Source: Acanthosoma haemorrhoidale
Lineage: Eukaryota > Arthropoda > Insecta > Hemiptera > Acanthosomatidae
Length of the DNA: 64,000 nucleotides
Assembly: GCA_930367205.1 (NCBI GenBank)
Contig: OV884014.1
Span: forward strand, 72,953,104 to 73,017,103
Direction: 5' to 3'
Shown here: piece by piece, positions 35,491 to 47,099 of the stretch
Layout: each line of letters starts with the position of its first letter
Position numbering within the stretch: the first letter of the stretch is position 1
The notes under the pieces: model-generated
The model's database searches: none
Seen by the model: only the letters and a program-made list of their open reading frames with translations
Told to the model about the DNA's origin: nothing
Position numbers and translations under genes: made by a program

Positions 35491-37726
35491 ATGTAAATAA
35501 CTCATTTGGAAAATTTTTTTCAATAATTAGATATCTTATTTGGTATTCTTTGTCAGTTGTCTAGTCGTTCTTTTATATTCAAAATATAAAGTTTATGATG
35601 TTTCTCGGAATCCAAAAATAATAGAGTTACCTAGTGTTTCAACAGTCAAGGAGTCGACAAATATTTCAAAAAATTCATGGAGTCTTGCCACTATATGTGT
35701 CATGATGCCATTTACCAAAAACTTAAAATCTTCCAAAATGAGTGATGAGGTTTTATAATTTGGATGCTTGTAGTTGTATGTTTTTTATTAATAATTATTT
35801 ACATTGAGCATATATAGTATTTTTATACCAAAATTTATATTTTTATAGACACTAGGTGTATAATTTTTATCCACAATAAGAAGATTCTTAACTGTGAGAA
35901 AATCCTGTATTCATATTAAATATGAAAAATACAAATGTTTGTAAAGTTATTGCCACAAAAATATTTCTTTCTTTAATTTTGATAGGCTTTCTTTCTTTCT
36001 CACTTGCTCCATAGTTATAAGGGTATTTGTTATTATCAATTATAAATATAGTCAATATTGCTATAGAGAGTATAATTTAATAAAAGATGGAATTAGAAAA
36101 TCTGTAAAATAATTCTTATAGAACTTTCGAGTAAGTTCTGATTCTAAAAGTTTATTTGATAACATCAAGCTGCATGTTTTTAATTATGTAGATCAACTTT
36201 TAGACTAATTTCATTCCGATGCCTAATTCAGACTTAAAATATTAATATGTTAATTTGATGTGAAATAAATTTGAAATAATTTACATGAAATGACAGTATC
36301 AAAAAGGTTATAGAGTACATTCCAAATTTTCAGAACCAAACGCTCGGGATATAATCAAATCCTTTGTTATTATTCAAACATATATAGCTATTAAATAATG
36401 CATTTAAGAATTGGATCCACATCTACAAGTAAAGGGTAGTTACTAGATCAATGCCTCAAAATACTTTTGGATCAACTCGAAAGTATTTCAAATTTATCAT
36501 TAAAAAAAAAATTACATATAAATTCATCTGGATGTATAAAGCACAAAAATATTTCTACATTAAAATAAAAAATAAATATAATAACACTCTAACAGTTTCA
36601 ATTAAAATTACCCCTACTCATCAAGTGTTCTGGCTTGAGATCTCCAACAGCATTTCAAAAAGACTGATGAGGACTCTTTTACAATTTTCAAATGACTGGG
36701 GGAATTATTGCTTTTGAAGTCAATGTTGCAGATTGGTTCTATTCGCAATGAGGTAAAATGGGGAAAATAATAAAACGTATCTTTTTTTTAAATATACTGC
36801 AATTTTTTTAGTAACACAATTAAACAATGAATTTCAATAGACAAGGAAAAGTGAGCAACTTATAAGAATGTGCTAAAATATTTAATCACACTTGAGTCAA
36901 AAAAAAGTCTAAAGCAAGTCTTATAATTGTCCTTAAACAAATTTAATAATTAATCTAATTTGTGAAATCATAAGTAACACAGATAGGATAACTTTTTTCT
37001 TATTATAAACAGGAAACACTTTGAGTAACAGAGCAACAAAAATCAATCCTATCTGTAATAAAAAATTATCTTTAATCATTTTCTGGTTAAAGTGATGTTT
37101 TAATGATATTAAAAGCAGTTTCATAAGTGTTTTTTGTTCCTAATACATTATAGCTAGATGATGATATCTTTGATACATATTAAATATAAATTTAAATGAG
37201 GCAAACAGTTCAGTAGAGCAATCATGGCTTAATAATAATTGGTTATGGCATAATTTAGGATAATAGGATAGTTTGAATGATAGTATAAAGAATAGGATAA
37301 AATGATTTGGCAAGCAAATAAAAAACCTTAATATTAATTTCTTTTTTATACTAATAATACTATACTTTGAACCCGATGGTCAGACACCGCTTCTATAATA
37401 GTACTCAACTCACAAGAAAATGGCAATGTGACTTGCCGTACATGCTTGTGAGTTGCAAATAAATAGATTTATTTGTGAGAAGACAACATTATACTTTGAA
37501 CCACTTCAGGTGATATTGAGGCGTCCTTTTAAACATGTCATAACATACATTTTACATTCCAGCAAAATATATATACATATTGTTGTGATATTTTGATGTT
37601 TCTTTTGATATAAACTCAAAATTAGTGGGCATAAATGAACAGTATACGACCCGTCGATCACCGTTCATGAATGTTTGAACACTATTCGTTGCATTATGTC
37701 TAATATTAATAGTTATCAAATAAATA
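34746..37726. other. Intergenic DNA with a long A run
   Basis: Very AT-rich. An A-run of about 31 nt starts at 35459; TTAA-type simple repeat at 35273-35292. No LINE or SINE body is recognised next to the A-run. No gene is seen. Confidence 0.4.
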
Positions 37727-38392
37727 ATATCTTCTTCTTCTTCTTCTTTCAGGAATTCCATTCTTCCCTATTTCCAGCTAGGTTCCTCGCCTATCAGAGG
37801 TCCTTCCCCCTCGACTTACAGAGTCATTCAATGTAGCTGAGATAGGACATCCTAGGGTGACCCCTAGGTCTTCTGCCTTCTGGGACATTTTCCATGGTCT
37901 TTAGAGGATCTCTGTGGTCGTCCATCCTGATAACATAGCCGAACCACTTTATCTGATGAGTTTCTAGGAGCTCTTTCAGTGGGGCTATCTGCAGTTCCTG
38001 ACGAATCCTTTCATTGCAAACTCGGTCTCTCCTTGTTTTTCCAGTCTTCACAGAAATTTCATTTCGGCAGCGGTGATTCTGCTCTCCTGTCGGTCTGTTA
38101 ATATCCAACTCTTAGCTCCATACAAAAGTATGGGCAGATATACTGTCTTGAAGATGTGTAGCTTCACATCTTTGCCTGCTTCTCTCTTCCCTACCACAGT
38201 GTTACATATCTGGTAGTAAACTGCATTTGCCTTGTTAATCCTGTTAGATATTTCTGTGTCCACCTTCCCAGATATGTCTATCACTGTATCCAGGTATGTG
38301 AAGTCTGTCACCACTTCTAATTCTTCTCCATTACAGTATATGTGGATATCTTCCTTCTTTCTTCCAACTTGCAGGATCTTACTTTTGTTTAA
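37727..38392 (-). pseudogene. RTE-like LINE, C-terminal end of endonuclease-reverse transcriptase
   Basis: On the - strand: ILQVGRKKEDIHIYCNGEEL, VVTDFTYLDTVID, VDTEISNRINKANAVYY, LPILLYGAKSWIL, ITAAEMKFL, then after a frame change CRNEISVKTGKTRRDRVCNE and IKWFGYVIRMDDHR. These are the thumb and C-terminal blocks common to RTE-type insect elements. It is 5'-truncated before the catalytic domain and ends in a (GAA)n tail at 37733-37750, a simple-repeat tail as seen in this clade. At least one frameshift. Confidence 0.8.
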
Positions 38393-41063
38393 ATTAATTG
38401 AGTTTAATTAATTAAATTGTATAAATAATTTAATATTAAAATATTTAAAATATTAAAAGAAAAGTTAATAATATATGAGACAAAGAGCATTGGAAAACCA
38501 AAGTTGGCAGTTTGGATTGGCAAACGCATTCATAACTAAAACGACTACGGTTACTTACACTTACATCTCACATACACCTACATTCCAATAACATCTTTTA
38601 CACTCTTAAGACTGAACAGTTCCGTTCGTGTATCATATGATTACAACAGAAAAAACTCTAAATACCACTTTCCATTTTAACAAAACTACCACGTACATAG
38701 TGATGCATAAATGGACTCTGATGCAGAGGTGTATACAAGATATCGGAGAAACATTTACAATCTAAGAAGTACAGTTAAAGATTGGTTAAATGTGGAACTA
38801 ACAGAAAGAATACATTTTTAATAAAAATATCACAAACTTTATTGCAACTGAAATATAGAGAATTTAAATTTGAAAATATGTTTTTAACTTTTTTTTTCTT
38901 AGTCATGAATATAAATGTATAATTTGAAACATTGTGAGGTCTAGTATGTAAGGTGTGACATCAAGTACGGTCAACAGTTTTATTTTACTCCTCACAAAAG
39001 TTTTTAATTGTGGAGCTGGAAATCCTTCCTGGGCCTAGTTTCCTATAAAGAGTGTTCTATGTCCTTCAGTGGGGTTGAGTGTGACAAACCTGGCACTTAA
39101 ATTTTAGAATGACCACATCATTGAAGTTTTGGATGTTTTATGTTCCACTATGCCTACATACAATGAGTATAACTTCTCTAATTTTAATAACTAATAAATT
39201 AATAGCCAATCATGCAATTCCTTAATCAATATTCAATATATAATGAATTATATGTATAAAATAAGTATATAATAAAGAAAAAAACAACAAATTGAAAAAA
39301 ATTAATTAGATTTTAAAGGTTACTGATCAATAAGGCAGGGATTTGTATCTATTTACATATTTTTCCCAGAGCAAAACATTTGGTCTGCAATCTATTACTA
39401 TACTTTCTAAGGTATGCTAAGTAAATTTAGGTTAATTTTATATTACATATTTCAGAGAAATTACATCTTTTAAAATATTTTTTACATACTAATAAATTCA
39501 GCCCATTTAAATGAATGATGAGAATTTCGGAGAAATAATAATTTGTGCATCGGTTAGGGTTTCTTGTTTATTTGGACACTTATACTGAGAATTGTGTTCG
39601 TTGAAAGATACAGTTTTGGAGAGATGAAAAACTGCTTGTCGGATTCTTGTTTTCCTCAGTTAACTAAACTGAGAATGGTTTCCTTTTTAAAATCTATGGA
39701 ATCCATTACCTCCACTCTCATATTTTTTATTGATCTGTCTCTTCAATGCATGTTTTGATTTTATACGACGAACATGACAAAGTGGTTAGTGATCAATGCC
39801 AAAACTGCAGGGGGAAACATATTTCCCCATAACATTTTTCAATTCCCATTTCCTGGTAAAATATTTAATAGTGATGTGTCATTGTATATTGTTTGTGCTG
39901 TGATAAACCAGTTTCGACTGTCTTAATAAAAAATTTTAAAGGGACCATTATCATCAGTATAGCTATTATAAGTATAATGATCAACTCTACTTGGACTTGT
40001 TAGTGTCTGCAGTCTAACTGTTTATGAAAATCTAGAATCTTGGAAATTACTTATGGTTTATATATACTTATGGACGAAATCAATACTTAAGTTTATGCAT
40101 ATAGATGTTGCAAAATACATGGTTTTAACTATAATTTAATATAAATTTATGATATATTGGCATGAAATTAACCTTATTTCACAAAGAAAAGTACGTCCAT
40201 CTCGTACGAAGATTTTGGAACTAGTGAGCACCTTAGCCAGGGGTACAAAGATCAAATCCACGAACCTGTCTGTACCTGAAGCCTAGCTGTTTCCAATAGG
40301 TACTATCACTTCACAAATTTATTAAAAACCCCTTGCCTAATTTATTATTAGTTGCCATTAATGTATTTATTAATTAATTTCATATCTATTTATTAATTAG
40401 TTTCATAACTATTTAATAAATACATTAATAAATCCTAAAACAGCGCTGATTTCTAAGATGACAATCTTGATCTATGCTTGCCGCTCAACCAGTAGTTACA
40501 AGATGGGGCATATAGTTTAAGACAACTCAATAATACTGCAAAAGCTTTGATTTAATAAAAGACGTTCTGTCAAATCTTGATTTCGATTATACTATGGCAG
40601 TCAAAAAAGATAAATCATTGATGGATAAACTTACCTTAAGGAATCACCTGACGTACATTTTGGCAAACGCCGTTTTCTTAGCCCACACAATAACAAAATG
40701 AAAGAGTCAAAACATGTGATTTCATTGAATTGATCTACTGTGCCATTCAAAAACGAATGTATGTAAGTATTGATAGTATGTCTCAAGTTAGACTACTTTA
40801 TACTACGACCTATGTAATTATGTAGCTCTACGCAAAACAGTCCGTGGGATTTCCAAGCTCTCCAATATCCTTCGCAACCAGTCCTTACAATCCTGAATCC
40901 TCTATCAGATAGTCAATGACCCTTTCTTTATCAACAACCCTCCCCCTCCACATTGATCTCAATATACCTATCGTCCAATAATTACTCACATTCTATGCTA
41001 TTGGTTCATATCAAAGCTATTTGTATCATCCATATTTATAAATATAAATAAGCTCCAATAAAG
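38393..41063. other. Intergenic DNA
   Basis: AT-rich with no recognised gene. The inverted repeat at 40357-40429 is listed separately. Confidence 0.4.
40357..40429. repeat. Perfect 17-bp inverted repeat with 39-nt loop
   Basis: Arms 40357-40373 (ATTAATGTATTTATTAA) and 40413-40429 are exact reverse complements. The loop holds a degenerate direct repeat of TTTCATA-CTATTTA. Confidence 0.65.
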
Positions 41064-41757
41064 TTAATTGTAGCGACCACTAACTACATAAGGTAAATCA
41101 CCCTATACTCTATTGTATATATATTCTAAGCAAACGTAAATAACATGAGCTAAATGTATTATAGACGAAATGTAAATAACATGAACAAATATAAACCATT
41201 GTAAATGTGAAGCAATAAAAGGCGGAAGCCAACTAAGTCACACGAGAAGGGTCAACAGCTGTCAGTCAGGTACCCGCAGGGCCTAAGAGCCAGATGAGTG
41301 AGGGTACCCACAGGGCATAAACATAACAACCCTTTTGGGGCCTCTATACCTCCAGGGGACAGGGCTGGCCAGGTAATTAGGCGTCGGTTGCAGTTCCTCA
41401 CCACATGCGTGGGAACCAACCGCCGGCCAAGGCAACCTCGCAGCCCTCCCAGTAGGCAACGGGAGAGGGTACTTAAGGCGGGCTCCTAGTCCTGTTAATT
41501 AGTCTCTCGTGACCTTTACTCGTTGACGCTTGGTTTCCGCTCGAACTCTGAAAACTTGACTAATTCTTTATGAAAAACCTCTGTACCGCTTCTCTTGAAC
41601 ATAGTGCATTGTCGGGGCATATACCTATCAAAAATGGAGTCAGATGGTAACGCCGTCATGAAAAGATTGTCCAGGTTATAAACTCGAACAATCCGCACTT
41701 GTCGCCAGGGCTAGGGTGACCAGGCACCCCCCCCCCTAGTGACGACCCGACATTAAT
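41064..41757. mobile_element. Solo LTR (copy 2) with perfect 5-bp target duplication
   Basis: The LTR is 41069-41752 (684 bp), TGTAGCGAC to GACCCGACA. TTAAT flanks it exactly on both sides (41064-41068 and 41753-41757). No internal retrotransposon sequence is present, so it is a true solo LTR. It shares the full layout of copy 1 at 23-699, including the internal duplicated GC-rich unit, but differs by scattered substitutions and indels. A 5-bp duplication fits Gypsy, Copia or BEL elements; the LTR alone does not decide. Confidence 0.88.
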
Positions 41758-44700
41758 GTTTTATCCATTCGTTCATTGTACATTAATAAAAAAAAGTTTG
41801 TTAAAGTTCACAATTATTTGCGATTCTGCAAAGAGTTAAACATAAAATTCGAACTTTTAGCCTCCATTAATAGCCCTACGTACTATTTATTGACTTTAAC
41901 TTTTCGCTAATGAGATATTATTTACTCAGTTTATTAAATATTTCTCCTCCAGGTAGGAAGTTCAATTAGAGGGCCCTTTTCATACAGTAGTAGCACGTTC
42001 TAGGCGGGGTAACTTGGGCAATGTTTGAAACAACCCCTCTTTCTTGATTATTATGTACGGCGGACGTATGGGAGATATAGTTAGCGAAAGTGGAGGGTGA
42101 GTTAGTTTGAAGTTTGTGACGAATAATTATGATAAGGTGCAAGTTCATCGAACCCTCCTTCTCCTTAAACATTTGACAATGTTGCACAATCAACATTTTG
42201 CCGAACCGACACTAACTATTTGAACGAAACATCTATTGGCCCTATGTAATAATTATGACTATATAAAATATCAGTGTCGTAGACATTTTCTAATATATCT
42301 TTAATTTTGAACGTATACCCCACTGAAACTAGGATAACAATCGACGTTTGCCTATTGTATAAGATACATGCACTTCAAAGTTAATTAAGATACAAAGTTA
42401 TGAACTCTTCTTCACCGTTTCCAACAAATTAAACGCAGCAAAGTCTACTTAAATCAAAATATATACAGCAAATACATTTTTGAAAATGAACGGTAGAATT
42501 CCATGCCCTAAGTTATTTTAATGTTTTTTTATCAATTTTAACGTATCTCGTTTCCTGATGAGTATGCAGAGCGCCAATAAGTACAATGCTCCAGGCAGCT
42601 CCTAGTTAACTTTTATTAGTATTGAAAATAATAATTGAAGAGACCCCACCACTATATTAATATTGGAAATAATTGACTTTTACTTTTATAATTGACTAAT
42701 TAATACAACAATCCAACTATGATTGTTCATAAATCAAACCTTTATTCCTTTAATGATTAAATACCAAAAGAAATTGGGAATGGTTAATATAATAAAAACT
42801 TAATTCACTATAAAATTTATTATTCGTGACTTATTAAAAATGAAATTAATTATATAAAAATGAACTTGTCTACGGAATAGTTATATAAAATAATGTTGTA
42901 CAACTGACTTAAAATTATCTCTTTAGCCTTAATCATTACTCTGAAATCATTGCTCTGAATTCCTTAAGAATTCAATCATGTAAATGGTACTGATCAGTAC
43001 CAGTTTATCTTTATAATATAAGAATAGAATTTATAATTATTCAGTACCTTAATTATTGTTCATTGGGAGTTCCTTGAGTAGCGGGGTCGTTTTCTTTCTT
43101 ATGTACCTACAAACCCTTTTCCTTTGTTTAGTTTCCTGTCTGAACCCTTGTTATGCCTTCAATATACTTCTTCTACAATCACACTAACTTCTTATTACCA
43201 GTTGACTTAACTTATAACTTCTTCATACTTATAAAATCTAATCACCGTTCAATATTGATACGGGAGGTATTGGTGAAAAACTCCGCGTCTCTCTCACTAG
43301 CGTCTTTTGAGAACTTCCAGTCAGCGGACTGAAAAACACAATACAAAGTGATGATTCGTGAAACGGCAATGTGTCATATGAATTACATCTTTTTACAAAC
43401 CACGTAGACAGAATTGTCTTGCCCATAAAGACATTAAATTTCCGATTTCCCACACCGATTTCTTCCCCTCAAAATCAAAGTTGAGCTATCACCCTAATGT
43501 ACTAAAATCCTACAATGCAAATAGGCATTACTTTATATTACCAAACATACTAAAGAGGAAAAGGGCTTATTTACTAGGATCTGGTATAGCTTAGACCTTA
43601 AGATCTTAGACATCAGTGAGCATCGCCGGACATCAGTAAGATACTCGGGTATGAATCCTGGTACTGTGTAAAACCAGACATTAAAAAATCTGCTGGATTA
43701 CAAATCACAATTAATAATCATTAAAATAATATTATAACTTAAACACCCAAACGTTATATGTATAACGATATTGCTTGACAATTTTTTATCGGGGTGTAAA
43801 TATGATTAAAGCTTTAAAGACGTGGGATATACAAGCTATTTTTTATGCAGTATATTAAACGATTGCCATATCTACTTAAAGATAAATTATTCTCCATAAT
43901 AGATAAGTTCCAAGGAAGTGCCTCGTTATATTTTTCTTTAGTATAAAAATAGACATTATTATGCTATGTGTATTTATAATATTCTGTAACTGTTAGGACT
44001 TCCACTTGAATTATTCCGCTGAAGTGGCGTTAGACTTTCAGTTCTCTCGATAGGAGACTGGTCATAAAGGTCAACTGTCAATTTGTACCGACGCTTGGAG
44101 CAGCATCGCCTTGAATTACTGTTCGGTCAGTATAAGGTCGGAGAAGCGAACAATACTAAAAAAAAAAAAAAGATATATATAAACATCACGATTTAACAAT
44201 TTTCAGGCAAAAGTTGAAATTGGTTCTAACGATTTTTTTTTTTCATTTATAACTGAAAATACAGCTGACGCTGTGGAAAGTTCTTTAGAGCTACTAACCC
44301 CAGATCTCATCTTTCTTTCGAAAGTTTTTTTCTAAAATCCGCTAGATTTACGGTTCCAACTGACCAGTTTAATTTTATACCGACTCCAGTCCATAATTCT
44401 TGAACTTTTTTTCTTTAGAACATAATAAAAACGTCCTTAAAAATTTTTCACTCTGTTCTCTTCCATTTATTCAATCGAACAGCTTAATTTTTACCTTTAT
44501 TCTTAAGAGAATCGGCGATTAAATCAGACATAGTTCTCTTCATTTTCTAGGAATATACTCTCATGATTAGTCATTATATGAAGTATCAATCAACACTTCC
44601 ATGGGCTCATTGAGTCAGCTTGTTTGAAAATTTAATTTATATTAGTTAGTTCTCCGGGGTTGTTGATGTCCCAGGTTTGATTTCAGGACTTTTTTTCCTT

Positions 44701-44900
44701 TGGCTACATCACAACTAATAACCTTAAGTAATATAATTCTTTAAAGTATTAACAGGCTTATTATTTAATATTAGGTACATATACTGCCGTAAGCAGGCCA
44801 AAAACCTCTCTATAAATCGCGAACAAGGACAGCCTCCTGTCACAGCTAATAATTTAAAATAGGATTTTTTTAATATTTATTATGTTTCACTTATACCTTA
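41758..44900. other. Intergenic DNA
   Basis: AT-rich background with modest GC-richer patches at 41960-42200 and 43990-44150. An 18-bp perfect palindrome TGGTACTGATCAGTACCA lies at 42985-43002. No gene is seen. Confidence 0.4.
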
Positions 44901-44939
44901 GTTAGATTTTAATCGTGAAATCGTATGCTTATATTTTCG

Positions 44940-45600
44940 TTGCATACAAATTTCGAGCTCGAGTGTCGTGTTGCCTTTGGGGACGATAAGAGAAATGACA
45001 GCTTCCGAAACTCCCTGGGCAACTGTAATGTTTTCGCAAGTTATAATTGGAGTCAGAGGGACCGGTAGTCGGTATGCTCGATGTTATGACAGGTGACTGA
45101 GCTGCTTAAGACCGGAGCGAGGATTAAATCCGAAGCGGCTGATCGCCAGTTGGAAGACTCCCGTTAAAATTTGATCAAGGCGGAGACCGGGGGCCTATTA
45201 TCATAGGAGCTGCCCTGGTGAAGGCATGAATATGCAGGGCAGACTTACCTGAATATACATTAGTCAATTTGCCGCCTCCTCCAATTTCAGGAGCCTCTGA
45301 TCGTTCACTTGCGCACCGCAAATATACGTACAGCCTTAATGAGCTCGGGTCCGGGCAGATGCGACCCCTCTCTATGCAAATCCTTTATCGGCCTGGAAAT
45401 ATGATCCAAACATTGTGATTAGATCTCCGGAGGTCGTGTTATGGCTTCTCGGGTCTGGGGATATTGGTGGGTTAAGCTAACATGCTCCCCCTACGTTTCT
45501 GTTACTGTGTGGTACAATGCCGGGACAAACTTGGTGCATATAAATACGTTGATGAAGGCGTGGCGTCACCTCTTGCTAGATAAGGCACGATTTAGGCTTT
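44940..45600. promoter_or_regulatory. GC-rich non-coding island, candidate regulatory element
   Basis: About 650 bp stand out from the AT-rich surroundings, with no reading frame worth keeping on either strand. It includes an exact octamer ATGCAAAT (45374-45381), the usual POU-factor site, and E-box-like CAGGTG (45090-45095). It lies about 1.4 kb past the last exon of the 158-residue gene. Calling it an enhancer is inference. Confidence 0.3.
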
Positions 45601-46844
45601 AGGCACGATAGATAAAGGGAAAAGTTAGTTTCGTCAATGAAGTATGATCCCAAACTTGGTCAGTAAGTACTCCTAAACTTGTAGCGATTCCAAAAAATAA
45701 AACAGTGAACCCAATGTAATAATGGTAATATGGGATAAGCATGTATTTCCTTCAAATGCTTTTAGCATTGAAAGAATAGCTCATCATAATAAAAACGAAT
45801 TTTACAAAAAATATTAATGGAACAATACAGGCTGTGTTTTTAAAATTAATGAATGAACACAACATATATTTTCGTCAAAAATAAAATATTATCTTAGCTG
45901 GTATTCTAACAAACAAATCCACTCTAACCCAAATTTGTGGCTAACTATAAACTTACTTGAATGAAATATCTTGAAAGTAATCTCAACGTTTAATAAGATT
46001 TTTAAGATGTTCGTACACCACAATGAAAGTTGTAGTTTATGGTCTAATTAATCCTGTATAACCAATATTCCTTTTTTGGTTTTTTGTAAGTATACGATAT
46101 CATTCCCTTACATTGTACCAAGTGGAATTTATTTATATAAAAATTTTTTTAAGTATTCGTCATGACTTGGTAACCTATCTTAGCTTGCTGGCTGTTTTGA
46201 AACTGTGATTCAAAACCTGAAATTTGGTCTAGAATACCTAAATAAACATTAAACGTTAACCTCAGCGACCGACGGTTAACCGTGAGCCTTTGGCCAGTTT
46301 GACCTCTTCACGAATTTAATTTTAAAATTGTCCTTAGGTAAAGAAGCTTTTCCAAGACATATAGGTTATCATTCGTACATTTATTCCTTAAGTTTTTACT
46401 ACCTAGAACTAGTCCAGCCTTTTATAAGCTATTTTCCGGGACTAAGTTTCAACAATATAATCTTTTCTTCCATCCTTATTGGTGGATAAATAATATTAGG
46501 GTTGGACTACAACTAGTTTGCTTCCAAGATAATTTTGTTTTCATTTTTCTCTGAATATTATGAAACAAATAAATTGGGATATTCATTCGTTTCAGGTCTA
46601 AACAAGAGGTTTAAATTATTTCGAGCTGTATAAGGATTAAATAAAAAAATTAGTTTTGCTACAGAAAAGTATATATATTTGTTTTCATACTATACAAATG
46701 TTTTTGGTTTGATTTTCTTAAAATTTTTTAAGAAATTTGAGCTAATGTTTTCCAAATCGATTGAATCTAATCAAGGCTAAATTTAAATCTACATATCTGT
46801 TGTATTTACATGGTATATTTATACATCTTTTTTTTTTTTTTTTT

Positions 46845-46899
46845 ACATTTAAATAATATCGTAGGAACTAGGTGATGTACGAATATACTCGCTACATCA
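46845..46899. repeat. 55-bp direct repeat flanking exon 4, copy 1
   Basis: It matches 47829-47883 at about 49 of 55 positions (shared core TAGGAACTAGGTGATGTA with one extra mismatch on each side). It lies about 95 nt past the stop codon of the 158-aa gene, in its presumed 3'UTR. Confidence 0.7.
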
Positions 46900-46993
46900 A
46901 ACAAAGCACGAGAGATATGACATCATAAATAATACTGCCGAGGTACAAGGAACAAGCAAATCTATTCAGTATGGATGACCATCCGCTGGTAAT

Positions 46994-47099
46994 TCAGGCG
47001 TTCTTAGCCGTGGTGGTAGCTGTGGCCGCGTACTGACGACCGTACTTCTCGTAGGCGTTGCCGAGGGCTTTGAGGATAGGTCCGATGTACTCTAAGGAT
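46994..47099 (-). CDS. 158-aa gene coding exon 4: C-terminal end
   Basis: The acceptor TTTTTTAG precedes ATCCTTAGAG; the exon completes Arg 124 and encodes SLEYIGPILKALGNAYEKYG, RQYAATATTTAKNA and TGA at 46994-46996. I see no canonical AATAAA on this strand within the next 500 nt, so the 3' end is unsettled. Confidence 0.85.
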
